DNA from: an uncultured Collinsella sp.
GTDB lineage: Bacteria > Actinomycetota > Coriobacteriia > Coriobacteriales > Coriobacteriaceae
Direction: 5' to 3'
NCBI GenBank assembly: GCA_900768265.1
Contig: CAAGCF010000024.1
Span: 1 to 46,711 of the forward strand
DNA length: 46,711 bases
The notes under the pieces: model-generated
What the model was told of the DNA's origin: nothing
The model's input: only the letters and a program-made list of their open reading frames with translations
Databases searched by the model: none
Translations under genes and position numbers: made by a program
Shown: positions 31,008 to 39,867 of the stretch, piece after piece
Position numbering within the stretch: position 1 is the first letter of the stretch
Layout of the letters: every line of letters starts with the position of its first letter

Positions 31008-32954
31008 TTAGCTTTCGGAACGGTTGGCCGGTGCCTGGACGCGCTCGGCATTCCATGCAACAAGTGCCTCGTGGACCGCTTTGGCGACATCGGCCGGAAC
31101 GCCTCGAACTTCTGCAATCTCCTGCTCGCTTGCCGCGCGCAAACGCTTCATCGAGCCAAAATGGCGCATAATGGCACGTTTTCTGGTGGGTCCCACGCCT
31201 GGAACATCGTCAAGCACCGAAACCGTCATAGCCTTATCGCGCAACTCGCGGTGGAACGTAATCGCAAATCGGTGGGATTCATCGCGAACCTGCTTGATTA
31301 GATAAAGCGAAGCGGAGCCGGTCGGCAGCACGACGGGAGTCTCGTCCCACGGCACGAAAACCTCCTCATCGGCCTTTGCCAAGCCACAAACTGGTATATC
31401 GAGGCCGAGCGCCTCAAGTTGCTTAATTGCAGCGGTCAATTGCGGCTTGCCGCCATCGACAACGAGCAAATCGGGGCGCGAGCCAAAGCGCTCGTCCGCC
31501 ATGCGCTCGGGAGCATAGCGACGTCCCAGAACCTCGGACATCGATACGAAGTCGTTCGCCTCGTCCAATTCGGCCTGAATTTTAAAGCGACGATACTGGC
31601 CCTTGTCGGCACGGCCGTTGGTAAATACCACCATCGAAGCGACGGTAAAGGTGCCGTGCAACGTCGAGATATCGAAGCACTCGATGCGCAACGGCGGCGC
31701 AGGCAGCGCCAGCGCACTTTCGAGCTCCAGGAGCGCCTGATTGGTGCGATCGTCAGCATACCCCGTACGCATCATGTAGCGCATGAGGGCATGGCGCGCA
31801 TTTTTGGAAGCCATATCGAGCAGGCGGTGCTTTTCGCCGCGCTGCGGCCTATGGAGATGGCAAGAGCGCTCGCGCTTGCCCGCAAGCCACTCCCCCAACG
31901 CTTCGGCATCCTCAAGCTCGACAGAGAGATTGATCTCGGCTGGAATATCAGCCGTCTCGTCGTAATAGCGCTTAAGAAAGCCCGATTGAAGCTCTTCCTC
32001 GTCGACGTCCAGGCCTTTATCGAGGATGAACTCACAAGTTCGAACCGTTCGGCCCTCGCGAACGACAAAGATGCAGGCGGCAGAGATAGTCTCTTCGCGA
32101 TAGAAGCCGATGACATCGATATCGACGCTTGATGGAAAAACGACCTGTTGGCGATCGTCCAGGCCTCTAATGACTTCCAGACGACGCTTGACGCGCGCTG
32201 CACGCTCAAAATCGAGCGTCTCGGCTGCCTCCGTCATCTCGGACGTAAGCTCGTCGACGACATCCTTGCGATGGCCCGACAAGAAACGTTCGACACGCTT
32301 GACGTTCTTGGCATAGTCGGCAGGGGAAATCGCGCCGACGCATGCGCCCGGCCCGCGCCCGACATGGTAGTCAAAGCAGGGACGCCCGTTTTGCGCGCAA
32401 ATCATATTGACGATGTCTTCTTCGCCCTTATAAGATTCGACGATGCGGCGGCAGCGGCGCCATTCCGCACAGGATGCCGAGCAAATAGGAATAACCTTGC
32501 GTAGCGTATCGATGGTCTCACGTGCCGCACGGCTATCGGTATAGGGGCCAAAATAGCGCGTTCCCGGTTTATGACGCTCTCGCGTATATTTAATAGCCGG
32601 AAACAGGTCGCCCTTGGTAATGGCGATAAAGGGATAGCTTTTATCGTCTTTGAGATCGACGTTAAAGTACGGATGGTACTGGCCAATCAGATTGCGCTCG
32701 AGCACCAGTGCCTCGTGCTCGGTCTCCACCACGATATAGTCGAAGCTCGCCACCAGCTGCATCATGAGCGGGATCTTTTGACGCTCGTCCTGCAGCGTCA
32801 CGTATTGACGCATACGGGCACGCAAGTTTTTTGCCTTGCCCACATAGATGACATCGCCCTTGGCATCTTTCCAAAGGTAGCAGCCGGGTTGCGTGGGAAC
32901 GCGCGAAACCTGTTCGGCAAGTGTTGGAATGTTGTCGTGACCTGCCACGCGCAC
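31008..32954 (-). CDS. uvrC: Excinuclease ABC subunit C
   Basis: A 648-residue nuclease that makes both cuts in nucleotide-excision repair. The GIY-YIG domain (PGCYLWKDAKGDVIYVGKAK, 23-42), UVR motif (EAAETLDFERAARVKRRLE), the RNase-H-like nuclease core (IECFDISTLHGT) and C-terminal HhH (VPGVGPTRKRAIM) are present. Between 158 and 205 the cysteine region is unusual: about 25 extra residues precede RPC193, and the usual third Cys is Gly201. The GTG start directly follows the murJ stop. It ends the ybaK-murJ-uvrC transcript. Confidence 0.95.
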   Translation of the reverse strand: MRVAGHDNIPTLAEQVSRVPTQPGCYLWKDAKGDVIYVGKAKNLRARMRQYVTLQDERQKIPLMMQLVASFDYIVVETEHEALVLERNLIGQYHPYFNVDLKDDKSYPFIAITKGDLFPAIKYTRERHKPGTRYFGPYTDSRAARETIDTLRKVIPICSASCAEWRRCRRIVESYKGEEDIVNMICAQNGRPCFDYHVGRGPGACVGAISPADYAKNVKRVERFLSGHRKDVVDELTSEMTEAAETLDFERAARVKRRLEVIRGLDDRQQVVFPSSVDIDVIGFYREETISAACIFVVREGRTVRTCEFILDKGLDVDEEELQSGFLKRYYDETADIPAEINLSVELEDAEALGEWLAGKRERSCHLHRPQRGEKHRLLDMASKNARHALMRYMMRTGYADDRTNQALLELESALALPAPPLRIECFDISTLHGTFTVASMVVFTNGRADKGQYRRFKIQAELDEANDFVSMSEVLGRRYAPERMADERFGSRPDLLVVDGGKPQLTAAIKQLEALGLDIPVCGLAKADEEVFVPWDETPVVLPTGSASLYLIKQVRDESHRFAITFHRELRDKAMTVSVLDDVPGVGPTRKRAIMRHFGSMKRLRAASEQEIAEVRGVPADVAKAVHEALVAWNAERVQAPANRSES

Positions 32955-35258
32955 CTACTTGCAACGAAGCAGCGCCGAGACCTCGGGCATCTTAAAGACG
33001 AAGGCAAGGCCAAAAGTTACAGCGAGCGAGACGGCGCCTGCAACACAAACGTAGCCCAGGGTAATTAGGATCGAACTGCCAAGCACTCCGAAAAAGTGCT
33101 CGAGTGCCCACATGACGCCGGCGCCCGCGGCAGCGCCCAAGCCACCGAACAGTAGGCCGAAGAAACCGCCGTGCAGGATAGACTTGACCTGAAGGCCATG
33201 CAGACGACGGCGCAGCCACCACAGTGAGCATCCGACCAAAACCACGTAGTCAACGACGTACGAAAGCGCAATTGCCGGCATACCGTAGCCCAGCACCACG
33301 CCAAACAACAGCACCGAACCGGCCTGACCGATAGCGGAGTACAGGCAATAGCGGCTATAAGGTTTCATATCGAGCAGGGCCGAGAAGCTCTTCTGCATCA
33401 GCACGACCACGCCGTAGAGCGGCAGGGAAAGTGCCAGATAGATAAGGAACTCCGACACCAGCGCCACACCGGATTCATCGAACTTGCCGGCGCAGTAGAT
33501 CATGTTGAGCGGACGGGCGAAGACGATCAGGTACAGCGCAAACGGAATCAGGAAAAAGAGCATCTGGGCGACACCGCGCGAAATGCCCGTGCGGACGCTG
33601 TCGTAATCCTTCTCCTGTGCATCGTGAGACAGTTCGGTATAGAGCGCCGTCGAAAGCGAGGCGGCGATCAGCGCATAGGGCAATGTGTACCACAGGCGCG
33701 CATATGCGATGACGGAAGGGCCGGTCTCGGGCTGCACCACCAGCGCGGCGGCATTGGTAATGGAGGTCGAGACAAACATGCACACCGTGGCGAGCAGCGT
33801 CGGGATACCAAGCGCAATCGTCTGTCGCAGCGCGGGGTCCTTAAAGTCGATATGGATATGAGGATGTACGCCATGCTTGCCAAGCGCGGGAATCTGGCAG
33901 GCCATCTGGACAAAAACGCCGAGGGTCGTACCAGCTGCGATCAAGATAATACCGGCCTGCTCGCCAAATTGTGCAGACACGGGAGCAAAGCCCATAAAGC
34001 TGGCGATGACGATAACATTGTTGAGAACCGGGGCAAACGTCGACCAGAAGTAGTCGCGGTGTGCGTTGAGAACGCCCGAAAACACCGAGCCCAAGCCATA
34101 AAACAGAATTTGGATAGCAAAGAAGCGGAACATGAACGCAGCGGTATCCATGCTGCCGCCATCGCCCGAAAGGAACGACTGCGTCCAAATAAAGCCGGGA
34201 GCAAACACGGTGCCCAGCAGCGAGATGCCGCCCAGCAGCAGAAGCAGAATACCGAGCAGGTTGCCGACATACTCGTTCGATGCCTCGCGGCCCTGCTCGC
34301 GCCTCACGCCCATATACACCGGCAAAAACGCCGTAACGAGCATGCCGCCCATCACGAGCTCGTAGAGCATGTTGGGCAGGTTGTTGGCAACCTGATAGGA
34401 GGACGAGAGCAGCGACATGCCGATGGCGGCCGCCATGGCCCACGTGCGGATAAACCCGGTGACGCGCGACACGATGGTCAGCACGGTCATGAGGCCAGCA
34501 GAACGACCAACCGTGGAGTAGTCCGACGAACCCATATCGTCTACGTCGTCCTGAGAGTCCTCATGGACCTCATCTTGTGGCAGTAAATCGTCCACGACGG
34601 CAAAGGAGCCGGTCATCGCAAAGGGGTCGTCAACCAAAACGGCGTCATCAGCAGGTGCGGCGTCATCACTGTTCGGCATGTTGTTACCGGATACGGCATC
34701 ATCATCGAATATGGCGTGGTCGCCAAACACCGTGTCAACTTCTTTGGCGGCGACGGTTCGGGCAGAAAACGACAGAGGGTCCCAGTCGTCATCACCGTCG
34801 ATGGCCACGCCCTCGACGGGATCGGTCGAACCAAGCGGCGACCATTCGTCATCCGAAAGAAGCGGTTCGCCATCATCATGAGCCGCGGGTTTGGCGGAAC
34901 GAGCGGCAGGAGCGCTCGGCGGCGTGCTTTTTCCCTGGGCTGCCATCAAAAACACCGCCGTCTCATCGGGACGCGGCGCACGAGGAGCCTCGGAGGCGAT
35001 CGGCATCACGCTGGCGCTAGATTGAGCGGCGGCCAAAAAGACAGCCGTCTCATCGGGACGAGCCGAAGAAAGAACCGTACGGGGAAGCGCCGTGCCGGCG
35101 CCGGCGGCACGCAAGTACACGGCCGTCTCGCCCGGGTCAGCGGCAGCGGACCAGGCGTTTCGAATCTCGTTATCGATCGAAGCGGCCTCGGGCGCGGGCG
35201 CCTGAGGAGCCGACCCTTTTGCAAAGTGAGCGCCGGACTTTGGTTCTTCCTGCGGCAT
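32955..35258 (-). CDS. murJ: MurJ/MviN-type lipid II flippase with long acidic N-terminal extension
   Basis: A 767-residue membrane protein that should flip the cell-wall precursor lipid II. The MviN domain starts near residue 245 (TVGRSAGLMTVLTIVSRVTGFIR would be its first helix) and has about 14 membrane segments. The first ~240 residues are soluble, acidic and of low complexity. They contain three copies of (D/G)ETAV(F/Y)L with Thr45, Thr71 and Thr100. Similar ETTSVFR motifs in actinobacterial GarA/OdhI are phosphorylated by Ser/Thr kinases and recognised by FHA domains. The gene starts 3 nt after the ybaK stop. Confidence 0.9.
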   Translation of the reverse strand: MPQEEPKSGAHFAKGSAPQAPAPEAASIDNEIRNAWSAAADPGETAVYLRAAGAGTALPRTVLSSARPDETAVFLAAAQSSASVMPIASEAPRAPRPDETAVFLMAAQGKSTPPSAPAARSAKPAAHDDGEPLLSDDEWSPLGSTDPVEGVAIDGDDDWDPLSFSARTVAAKEVDTVFGDHAIFDDDAVSGNNMPNSDDAAPADDAVLVDDPFAMTGSFAVVDDLLPQDEVHEDSQDDVDDMGSSDYSTVGRSAGLMTVLTIVSRVTGFIRTWAMAAAIGMSLLSSSYQVANNLPNMLYELVMGGMLVTAFLPVYMGVRREQGREASNEYVGNLLGILLLLLGGISLLGTVFAPGFIWTQSFLSGDGGSMDTAAFMFRFFAIQILFYGLGSVFSGVLNAHRDYFWSTFAPVLNNVIVIASFMGFAPVSAQFGEQAGIILIAAGTTLGVFVQMACQIPALGKHGVHPHIHIDFKDPALRQTIALGIPTLLATVCMFVSTSITNAAALVVQPETGPSVIAYARLWYTLPYALIAASLSTALYTELSHDAQEKDYDSVRTGISRGVAQMLFFLIPFALYLIVFARPLNMIYCAGKFDESGVALVSEFLIYLALSLPLYGVVVLMQKSFSALLDMKPYSRYCLYSAIGQAGSVLLFGVVLGYGMPAIALSYVVDYVVLVGCSLWWLRRRLHGLQVKSILHGGFFGLLFGGLGAAAGAGVMWALEHFFGVLGSSILITLGYVCVAGAVSLAVTFGLAFVFKMPEVSALLRCK

Positions 35259-35261
35259 CGC

Positions 35262-35762
35262 TCAGTCCTCTCTCGTGATCGGGGCAACCGTCGCCCCGCA
35301 AAATGCAACTAAGTCATCGGAAGCAAGCTCAAGCTGATAGCCGCGCTTGCCACCCGAGATAAAAATGGTATCCCAAAGGACGCATGTCTCATCGATAAGC
35401 GTCCGGAAGCGTTTTTTCATACCGACCGGGCTGCAACCGCCGCGGACATACCCCGTCGCGGCAAGCAAATCTTTGACATGCATCATGGTCAGCGACTTTT
35501 CGCCTGCTGCGCGCGCGGCGGCCTTGAGGTCGAGCTCGTCGGCAACAGGAATGCAGCACACGACATGGTCGTTGGACGGCGTCGTGCAGACCAGGGTCTT
35601 AAATCCCTGACCGGGCTCCTCGCCAAGCTGCTCGGAAATCGCGACGCCCAGACCTGACGATTCATCGCCATCGTCTTCGTACGTATGGAGAACATAGGAG
35701 ATGCCGGCGCTTTCCAGCTCGCGCATCGCATTGGTTTTTGGCGTCTTGACAGCCTTTGCCAT
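35262..35762 (-). CDS. ybaK: Cys-tRNA(Pro)/aminoacyl-tRNA deacylase, YbaK/EbsC family
   Basis: A 166-residue editing protein that hydrolyses mischarged Cys-tRNA(Pro). KTNAMRELESAGISY, VCTTPSNDHVVCCIPV and GGCSPVGMKK (usual form GGISPLGQKK) mark the family; the lysine pair is kept. The ATG at 35762 follows AAAGGA by 6 nt. It heads the ybaK-murJ-uvrC transcript. The specific tRNA edited is inferred from family only. Confidence 0.88.
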   Translation of the reverse strand: MAKAVKTPKTNAMRELESAGISYVLHTYEDDGDESSGLGVAISEQLGEEPGQGFKTLVCTTPSNDHVVCCIPVADELDLKAAARAAGEKSLTMMHVKDLLAATGYVRGGCSPVGMKKRFRTLIDETCVLWDTIFISGGKRGYQLELASDDLVAFCGATVAPITRED

Positions 35763-35799
35763 GGCACATCCTTTCCCTCGCAGAGCGACGCAAGGATTA

Positions 35800-35829
35800 A
35801 GTATAGGGCCAATTCCGTCGCATATGCCA
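35800..35829 (-). promoter_or_regulatory. Probable promoter of ybaK-murJ-uvrC
   Basis: On the minus strand TGGCAT (35824-35829), an 18-bp spacer and TATACT (35800-35805), 38 bp before the ybaK start. The -10 is good, the -35 weak. Confidence 0.45.
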
Positions 35830-35844
35830 TCTCGACACACAGAA

Positions 35845-35875
35845 GCGCCACCGAATCAGAAGGAATCGGTGGCGC
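35845..35875 (-). terminator. Terminator after uvrA
   Basis: GCGCCACCGA/TCGGTGGCGC forms a 10-bp perfect stem 20 nt past the uvrA stop. The tail on the minus strand (TTCTGTGTG) is only moderately T-rich. Confidence 0.65.
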
Positions 35876-35895
35876 GTCGGTACTACAACGTCTCT

Positions 35896-38775
35896 TTACT
35901 GCGCGTCGAGCTGCGCCTGACGCTCACGGTCACGCTTGAGCAGCGGCGCCAAGAACTTGCCCGTGTAGCTCTGCGAACATGCCGCGACTTGTTCCGGCGT
36001 GCCTGAGACCACGACGGTTCCGCCGCCATTGCCGCCCTCGGGGCCCATATCGATCAGGCGATCGGCAACCTTGATGACATCAAGGTTGTGCTCGATCACC
36101 AGAACCGTGTTGCCCGCATCGACCAGGCGCTGCAACACGTCGAGCAGCTGGCGAACATCCTCAAAATGAAGGCCGGTTGTGGGCTCGTCCAAAATGTAGA
36201 ACGTCTTGCCTGTCTGGCGACGATGAAGCTCCTTGGCGAGCTTCACGCGCTGCGCCTCGCCGCCCGAAAGCGTCGTAGCGGGCTGGCCCAAGCTCACGTA
36301 GCCCAGACCCACGTCATATAGGGTCTGCAGCTTGCGCTTAATCTGCGGGATATTCCCAAAGAAAGCCAGTGCTTCGGTGACACTCATGTCGAGCACGTCC
36401 GAGATTGTCTTGCCGCGGTAGGTAACCTCGAGCGTCTCGCGGTTATAACGCTTACCGCCACATACCTCACAGGGGACATAGATATCGGGAAGGAAGTGCA
36501 TCTCGATCTTGATCTGACCATCGCCCTTGCACGCCTCGCAGCGACCGCCGCTTACGTTAAAGGAGAAACGTCCCGGCGAGTAGCCGCGCGCCTTCGACTC
36601 CGGCGTGCTTGCAAATAGCGCACGCAGATCATCCCAAAGGCCAATATAGGTCGCAGGGTTCGAACGCGGCGTGCGACCGATCGGTGACTGGTCGATATCG
36701 ATTACCTTATCGATGCACTCGATGCCCTCAATCTTCTTGTACGGCCCCACGGGACGCGTCGAACGATGAATGGCATTCGTAAGAGCGGGCGCAATCGTAT
36801 CGGTGACCAGGGAGCTCTTGCCCGATCCCGAAACACCGGTAACGACCGTGAGCGTACCGAACTCAATCTTGGCGGTAACGTTTTTGAGGTTGTTAGCGCG
36901 GGCACCCGTGATCTTAAGACAGCCACGGCCGGGCTTGCGGCGCTCATCGGGCACGCGGATCATCCGCTTGCCGGTCAAATAAGCACCCGTCATGGAATCG
37001 GGGCACGCCATGATATCGACAGGCGTTCCCGCGGCGACCACGTGTCCACCGTTAACGCCCGCACCGGGACCCATATCGATCACGTAGTCGGCAGCGCGAA
37101 TTGTATCTTCGTCGTGCTCGACGACGATAACGGTATTACCGATATCGCGCAAGCGCTCGAGCGTCTTGATCAGGCGCTCGTTATCGCGTTGGTGAAGGCC
37201 GATCGACGGCTCGTCCAGAATGTACAGAACGCCCATGAGGCCGGCGCCGATCTGCGTTGCCAGGCGAATGCGCTGGGCCTCACCGCCGGAAAGCGTCGCC
37301 GAGGCACGATCGAGCGTCAGATAGTCGAGTCCGACGTCGACCAGAAAACGCAGGCGCTCCAGGATCTCCTTGACGATGCGCCCGCCGATAAACCGCTGAC
37401 GCTCGGTAAGCTCCAGGCCCTCAAAAAACTCGAGCGACTCGCGACACGACAGGCAGCAGACATCGTAAATGGACTTGCCGCCTACGGTGACGGCAAGCAT
37501 CTCGGGACGCAGGCGAGCACCGTGACAGCTCGAGCATGGCTCTTCGCGAATGTATTTCTCCAAGCGAGCCTTGGTGTTCTCGTTCGTCGTCTCGCTGTAG
37601 CGCTCGTACAGGATGTTGCGCACACCCGAGAACTTAGTGTCCCACTGGCTGCGACGCCCATCGAGCTTTTGATAGTCGACCGAAATCTTCGTGTCGCCCA
37701 TGCCATCCAAAAACGCACGACGCACCCGCGGGGGCAGGTCCTCCCATGGCGTATCGGCACTCACCTTAAAGTGTTTGCAGACCGCAGCAAAAATCTGCGG
37801 ATAATAGTTGGAGTTGCCGAACAGGCTGCCAAAGACTCCGTCGGCGATCGACTTTGAGGGGTCTTCAATCAGCGCCTCGGCATCGACTGTCTTTTTAAAG
37901 CCCAGGCCATCGCACTCGGGACATGCACCATAGGGCGCGTTGAACGAGAAATCGCGCGGCTGCAGGTCGTCGATGGAATGCCCGTGCTCCGGGCACGCCA
38001 GTGCCAGCGAATACTCCAGCAGCTCGCCCTCGGTTCCCTCGGGAGCGTCGCGGTCGGGCAGCATGTACACGTTCACGTTACCGTGCGCCAGTGCCGTCGC
38101 CTGCTCAACGGACTCGGCGATGCGACCCAGGGAGTTCTGTCGAATCACGATACGGTCGACCACGACCTCAATGTCGTGTTTGAACTTCTTGTCCAGGTCG
38201 ATAGGGTCGTCAAGCGAGCGCACCTCGCCGTCGACGCGCACGCGACTAAAGCCCTCCGCACGCAGGTCCTCAAACAGCTTGGCATATTCGCCTTTGCGTC
38301 CACGAACCACCGGCGCCAACACAAACGCGCGACGGCCCTCCCCCGCCGCCAGCACCTTATCGGCGACCTGATCGGTCGTCTGACGTTCAATGACACGACC
38401 GCACTCAGGACAGTGCGGCGTTCCCACGCGAGCAAACAGCAGGCGCAGATAGTCGTAAATCTCGGTTACGGTGCCCACCGTGGAGCGTGGGTTTTTGGAC
38501 GTCGTCTTCTGATCGATCGACACAGCCGGCGACAGGCCGTCAATCGAGTCCAGATCGGGCTTGTCCATCTGGCCCAAAAACTGACGCGCATAGCTCGAAA
38601 GGCTCTCGACGTAACGGCGCTGGCCCTCGGCATAGATGGTATCGAACGCCAGCGAGCTCTTGCCCGATCCGGAAAGACCGGTTATGACCACGAGCTGGTC
38701 ACGCGGAATGGAAACATCGATATCGCGCAGGTTATGCTCGCGCGCGCCGCGAATAACGATAGAAGAATCAGACAT
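35896..38775 (-). CDS. uvrA: Excinuclease ABC subunit A
   Basis: A 959-residue damage-recognition ATPase of normal length. It has two ABC units with Walker A GLSGSGKSSLAFDTIYAEGQ (near 32-51) and GVSGSGKSSLVTDT, two LSGGEAQR signatures, and zinc-binding CxxC pairs (CPECGR, CPECDG, CSSCHG, CEACKG with CEVCGG). CPEHGHS in the first insert is family-like. It has an upstream LexA-like site and is the only gene in its transcript. Confidence 0.97.
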   Translation of the reverse strand: MSDSSIVIRGAREHNLRDIDVSIPRDQLVVITGLSGSGKSSLAFDTIYAEGQRRYVESLSSYARQFLGQMDKPDLDSIDGLSPAVSIDQKTTSKNPRSTVGTVTEIYDYLRLLFARVGTPHCPECGRVIERQTTDQVADKVLAAGEGRRAFVLAPVVRGRKGEYAKLFEDLRAEGFSRVRVDGEVRSLDDPIDLDKKFKHDIEVVVDRIVIRQNSLGRIAESVEQATALAHGNVNVYMLPDRDAPEGTEGELLEYSLALACPEHGHSIDDLQPRDFSFNAPYGACPECDGLGFKKTVDAEALIEDPSKSIADGVFGSLFGNSNYYPQIFAAVCKHFKVSADTPWEDLPPRVRRAFLDGMGDTKISVDYQKLDGRRSQWDTKFSGVRNILYERYSETTNENTKARLEKYIREEPCSSCHGARLRPEMLAVTVGGKSIYDVCCLSCRESLEFFEGLELTERQRFIGGRIVKEILERLRFLVDVGLDYLTLDRASATLSGGEAQRIRLATQIGAGLMGVLYILDEPSIGLHQRDNERLIKTLERLRDIGNTVIVVEHDEDTIRAADYVIDMGPGAGVNGGHVVAAGTPVDIMACPDSMTGAYLTGKRMIRVPDERRKPGRGCLKITGARANNLKNVTAKIEFGTLTVVTGVSGSGKSSLVTDTIAPALTNAIHRSTRPVGPYKKIEGIECIDKVIDIDQSPIGRTPRSNPATYIGLWDDLRALFASTPESKARGYSPGRFSFNVSGGRCEACKGDGQIKIEMHFLPDIYVPCEVCGGKRYNRETLEVTYRGKTISDVLDMSVTEALAFFGNIPQIKRKLQTLYDVGLGYVSLGQPATTLSGGEAQRVKLAKELHRRQTGKTFYILDEPTTGLHFEDVRQLLDVLQRLVDAGNTVLVIEHNLDVIKVADRLIDMGPEGGNGGGTVVVSGTPEQVAACSQSYTGKFLAPLLKRDRERQAQLDAQ

Positions 38776-38836
38776 GGAAGCTCCTTGCCTCCTACAACTT
38801 CAAATCACACTGACGATGAGTTTAGCGCACTCGACG

Positions 38837-38850
38837 CGCACAGATGTTCG
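38837..38850 (-). promoter_or_regulatory. LexA-like box upstream of uvrA
   Basis: On the minus strand CGAACATCTGTGCG resembles the Gram-positive SOS box CGAACNNNNGTTCG with mismatches in the right half. It overlaps the -35 position of a possible -10 TAAACT (38819-38824). SOS control of uvrA would be normal. Nothing else of note lies in 38776-38950. Confidence 0.35.
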
Positions 38851-38950
38851 TAATACAAGATTCGCAGACCTTTTGCGTTGCCTGACGCCGCAGACTGCAC
38901 GCTCGGACCGTACTTTCGAATACCGTCGATCACCTACCACGCATCATGAA

Positions 38951-38979
38951 TGACTCCCGCTCGCAAACGAGGGTACAAT
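38951..38979 (+). promoter_or_regulatory. Probable promoter of mrp and the two flavoprotein genes
   Basis: TGACTC (38951-38956), a 17-bp spacer and TACAAT (38974-38979), 57 bp before the mrp start. The leader contains a short GGGA/TCCC stem near 39000-39013. Confidence 0.55.
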
Positions 38980-39036
38980 GACGCTCGTGTCACATCGTGG
39001 GATCCTGGTCCCAATATCATTCATAAGGAGTCTTAC

Positions 39037-39867
39037 ATGGGTTGCGAGCACGCACAGGCAGCCGGCGGGCAAACGTCGCCGTCGCAATTTGAGGAGAATA
39101 CGCTGTCCGAGGTCAAGCGCGTTATCGCCGTGCTTTCCGGTAAGGGCGGCGTCGGCAAGTCATTCGTCACCGGCGCCATCGCCACGGAGCTTTCCCGCCA
39201 CGGTCACAAGGTCGGCGTCCTCGATGCCGATATTACCGGCCCCTCTATCCCTAAGATGTTCGGCATGAGCGGACGTCACGTCCATGCCCTCGGCAACCTT
39301 ATGCTGCCCGAAATCTCCGAGCACGGCGTCAAGGTTATGAGCTCTAACCTGCTGCTCCAAAACGAAACCGACCCCGTCCTCTGGCGCGGTCCGGTCATCG
39401 CGGGTGCCATCAGGCAGTTCTGGAGCGAAACCTCATGGGGCCCCATCGACTACCTGCTGGTCGACATGCCTCCGGGAACGGGCGACGTCGCCCTCACCGT
39501 CTTCCAGTCGCTGCCCGTCGATGGCATCGTCATCGTCACGAGCCCGCAGGATCTGGTCTCGATGATCGTCGCCAAGGCGGTCAACATGGCCGAGAAGATG
39601 AACGTCCCCATTCTGGGAATCGTCGAAAACATGAGCTATATCGAGTGCCCCGATTGCGGCAAGAAGATCGAAGTCTTTGGCAAGAGCAAGCTCCCCGAGG
39701 TCGCCGAGCGTTACAACCTCGAGATTCTGGGGCAGCTTCCCATCAATCCGGCACTCGCCGAGGCTTGCGATAAGGGCGAGGTTGAGACCGCACTGCCCGA
39801 TGGCATGCTGCCCAAGGCCGTCTCTGCCGTCGAGGCCATTGCCCCGCACGAGACCGCCGAGGCCTAA
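39037..39867 (+). CDS. mrp: Mrp/NBP35-family Fe-S cluster carrier ATPase
   Basis: A 276-residue P-loop ATPase that binds and transfers Fe-S clusters. The deviant Walker A SGKGGVGKS (near 28-36), switch DADITGPSIPKM, LVDMPPGTGD, and the cluster-binding CPDCGKK are present. AAGGAG lies 6 nt before the ATG at 39037; the open frame reaches back to 38950 without support. It is first of three plus-strand genes, the following flavoprotein starting 0 nt after its stop. Confidence 0.93.
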   Translation: MGCEHAQAAGGQTSPSQFEENTLSEVKRVIAVLSGKGGVGKSFVTGAIATELSRHGHKVGVLDADITGPSIPKMFGMSGRHVHALGNLMLPEISEHGVKVMSSNLLLQNETDPVLWRGPVIAGAIRQFWSETSWGPIDYLLVDMPPGTGDVALTVFQSLPVDGIVIVTSPQDLVSMIVAKAVNMAEKMNVPILGIVENMSYIECPDCGKKIEVFGKSKLPEVAERYNLEILGQLPINPALAEACDKGEVETALPDGMLPKAVSAVEAIAPHETAEA

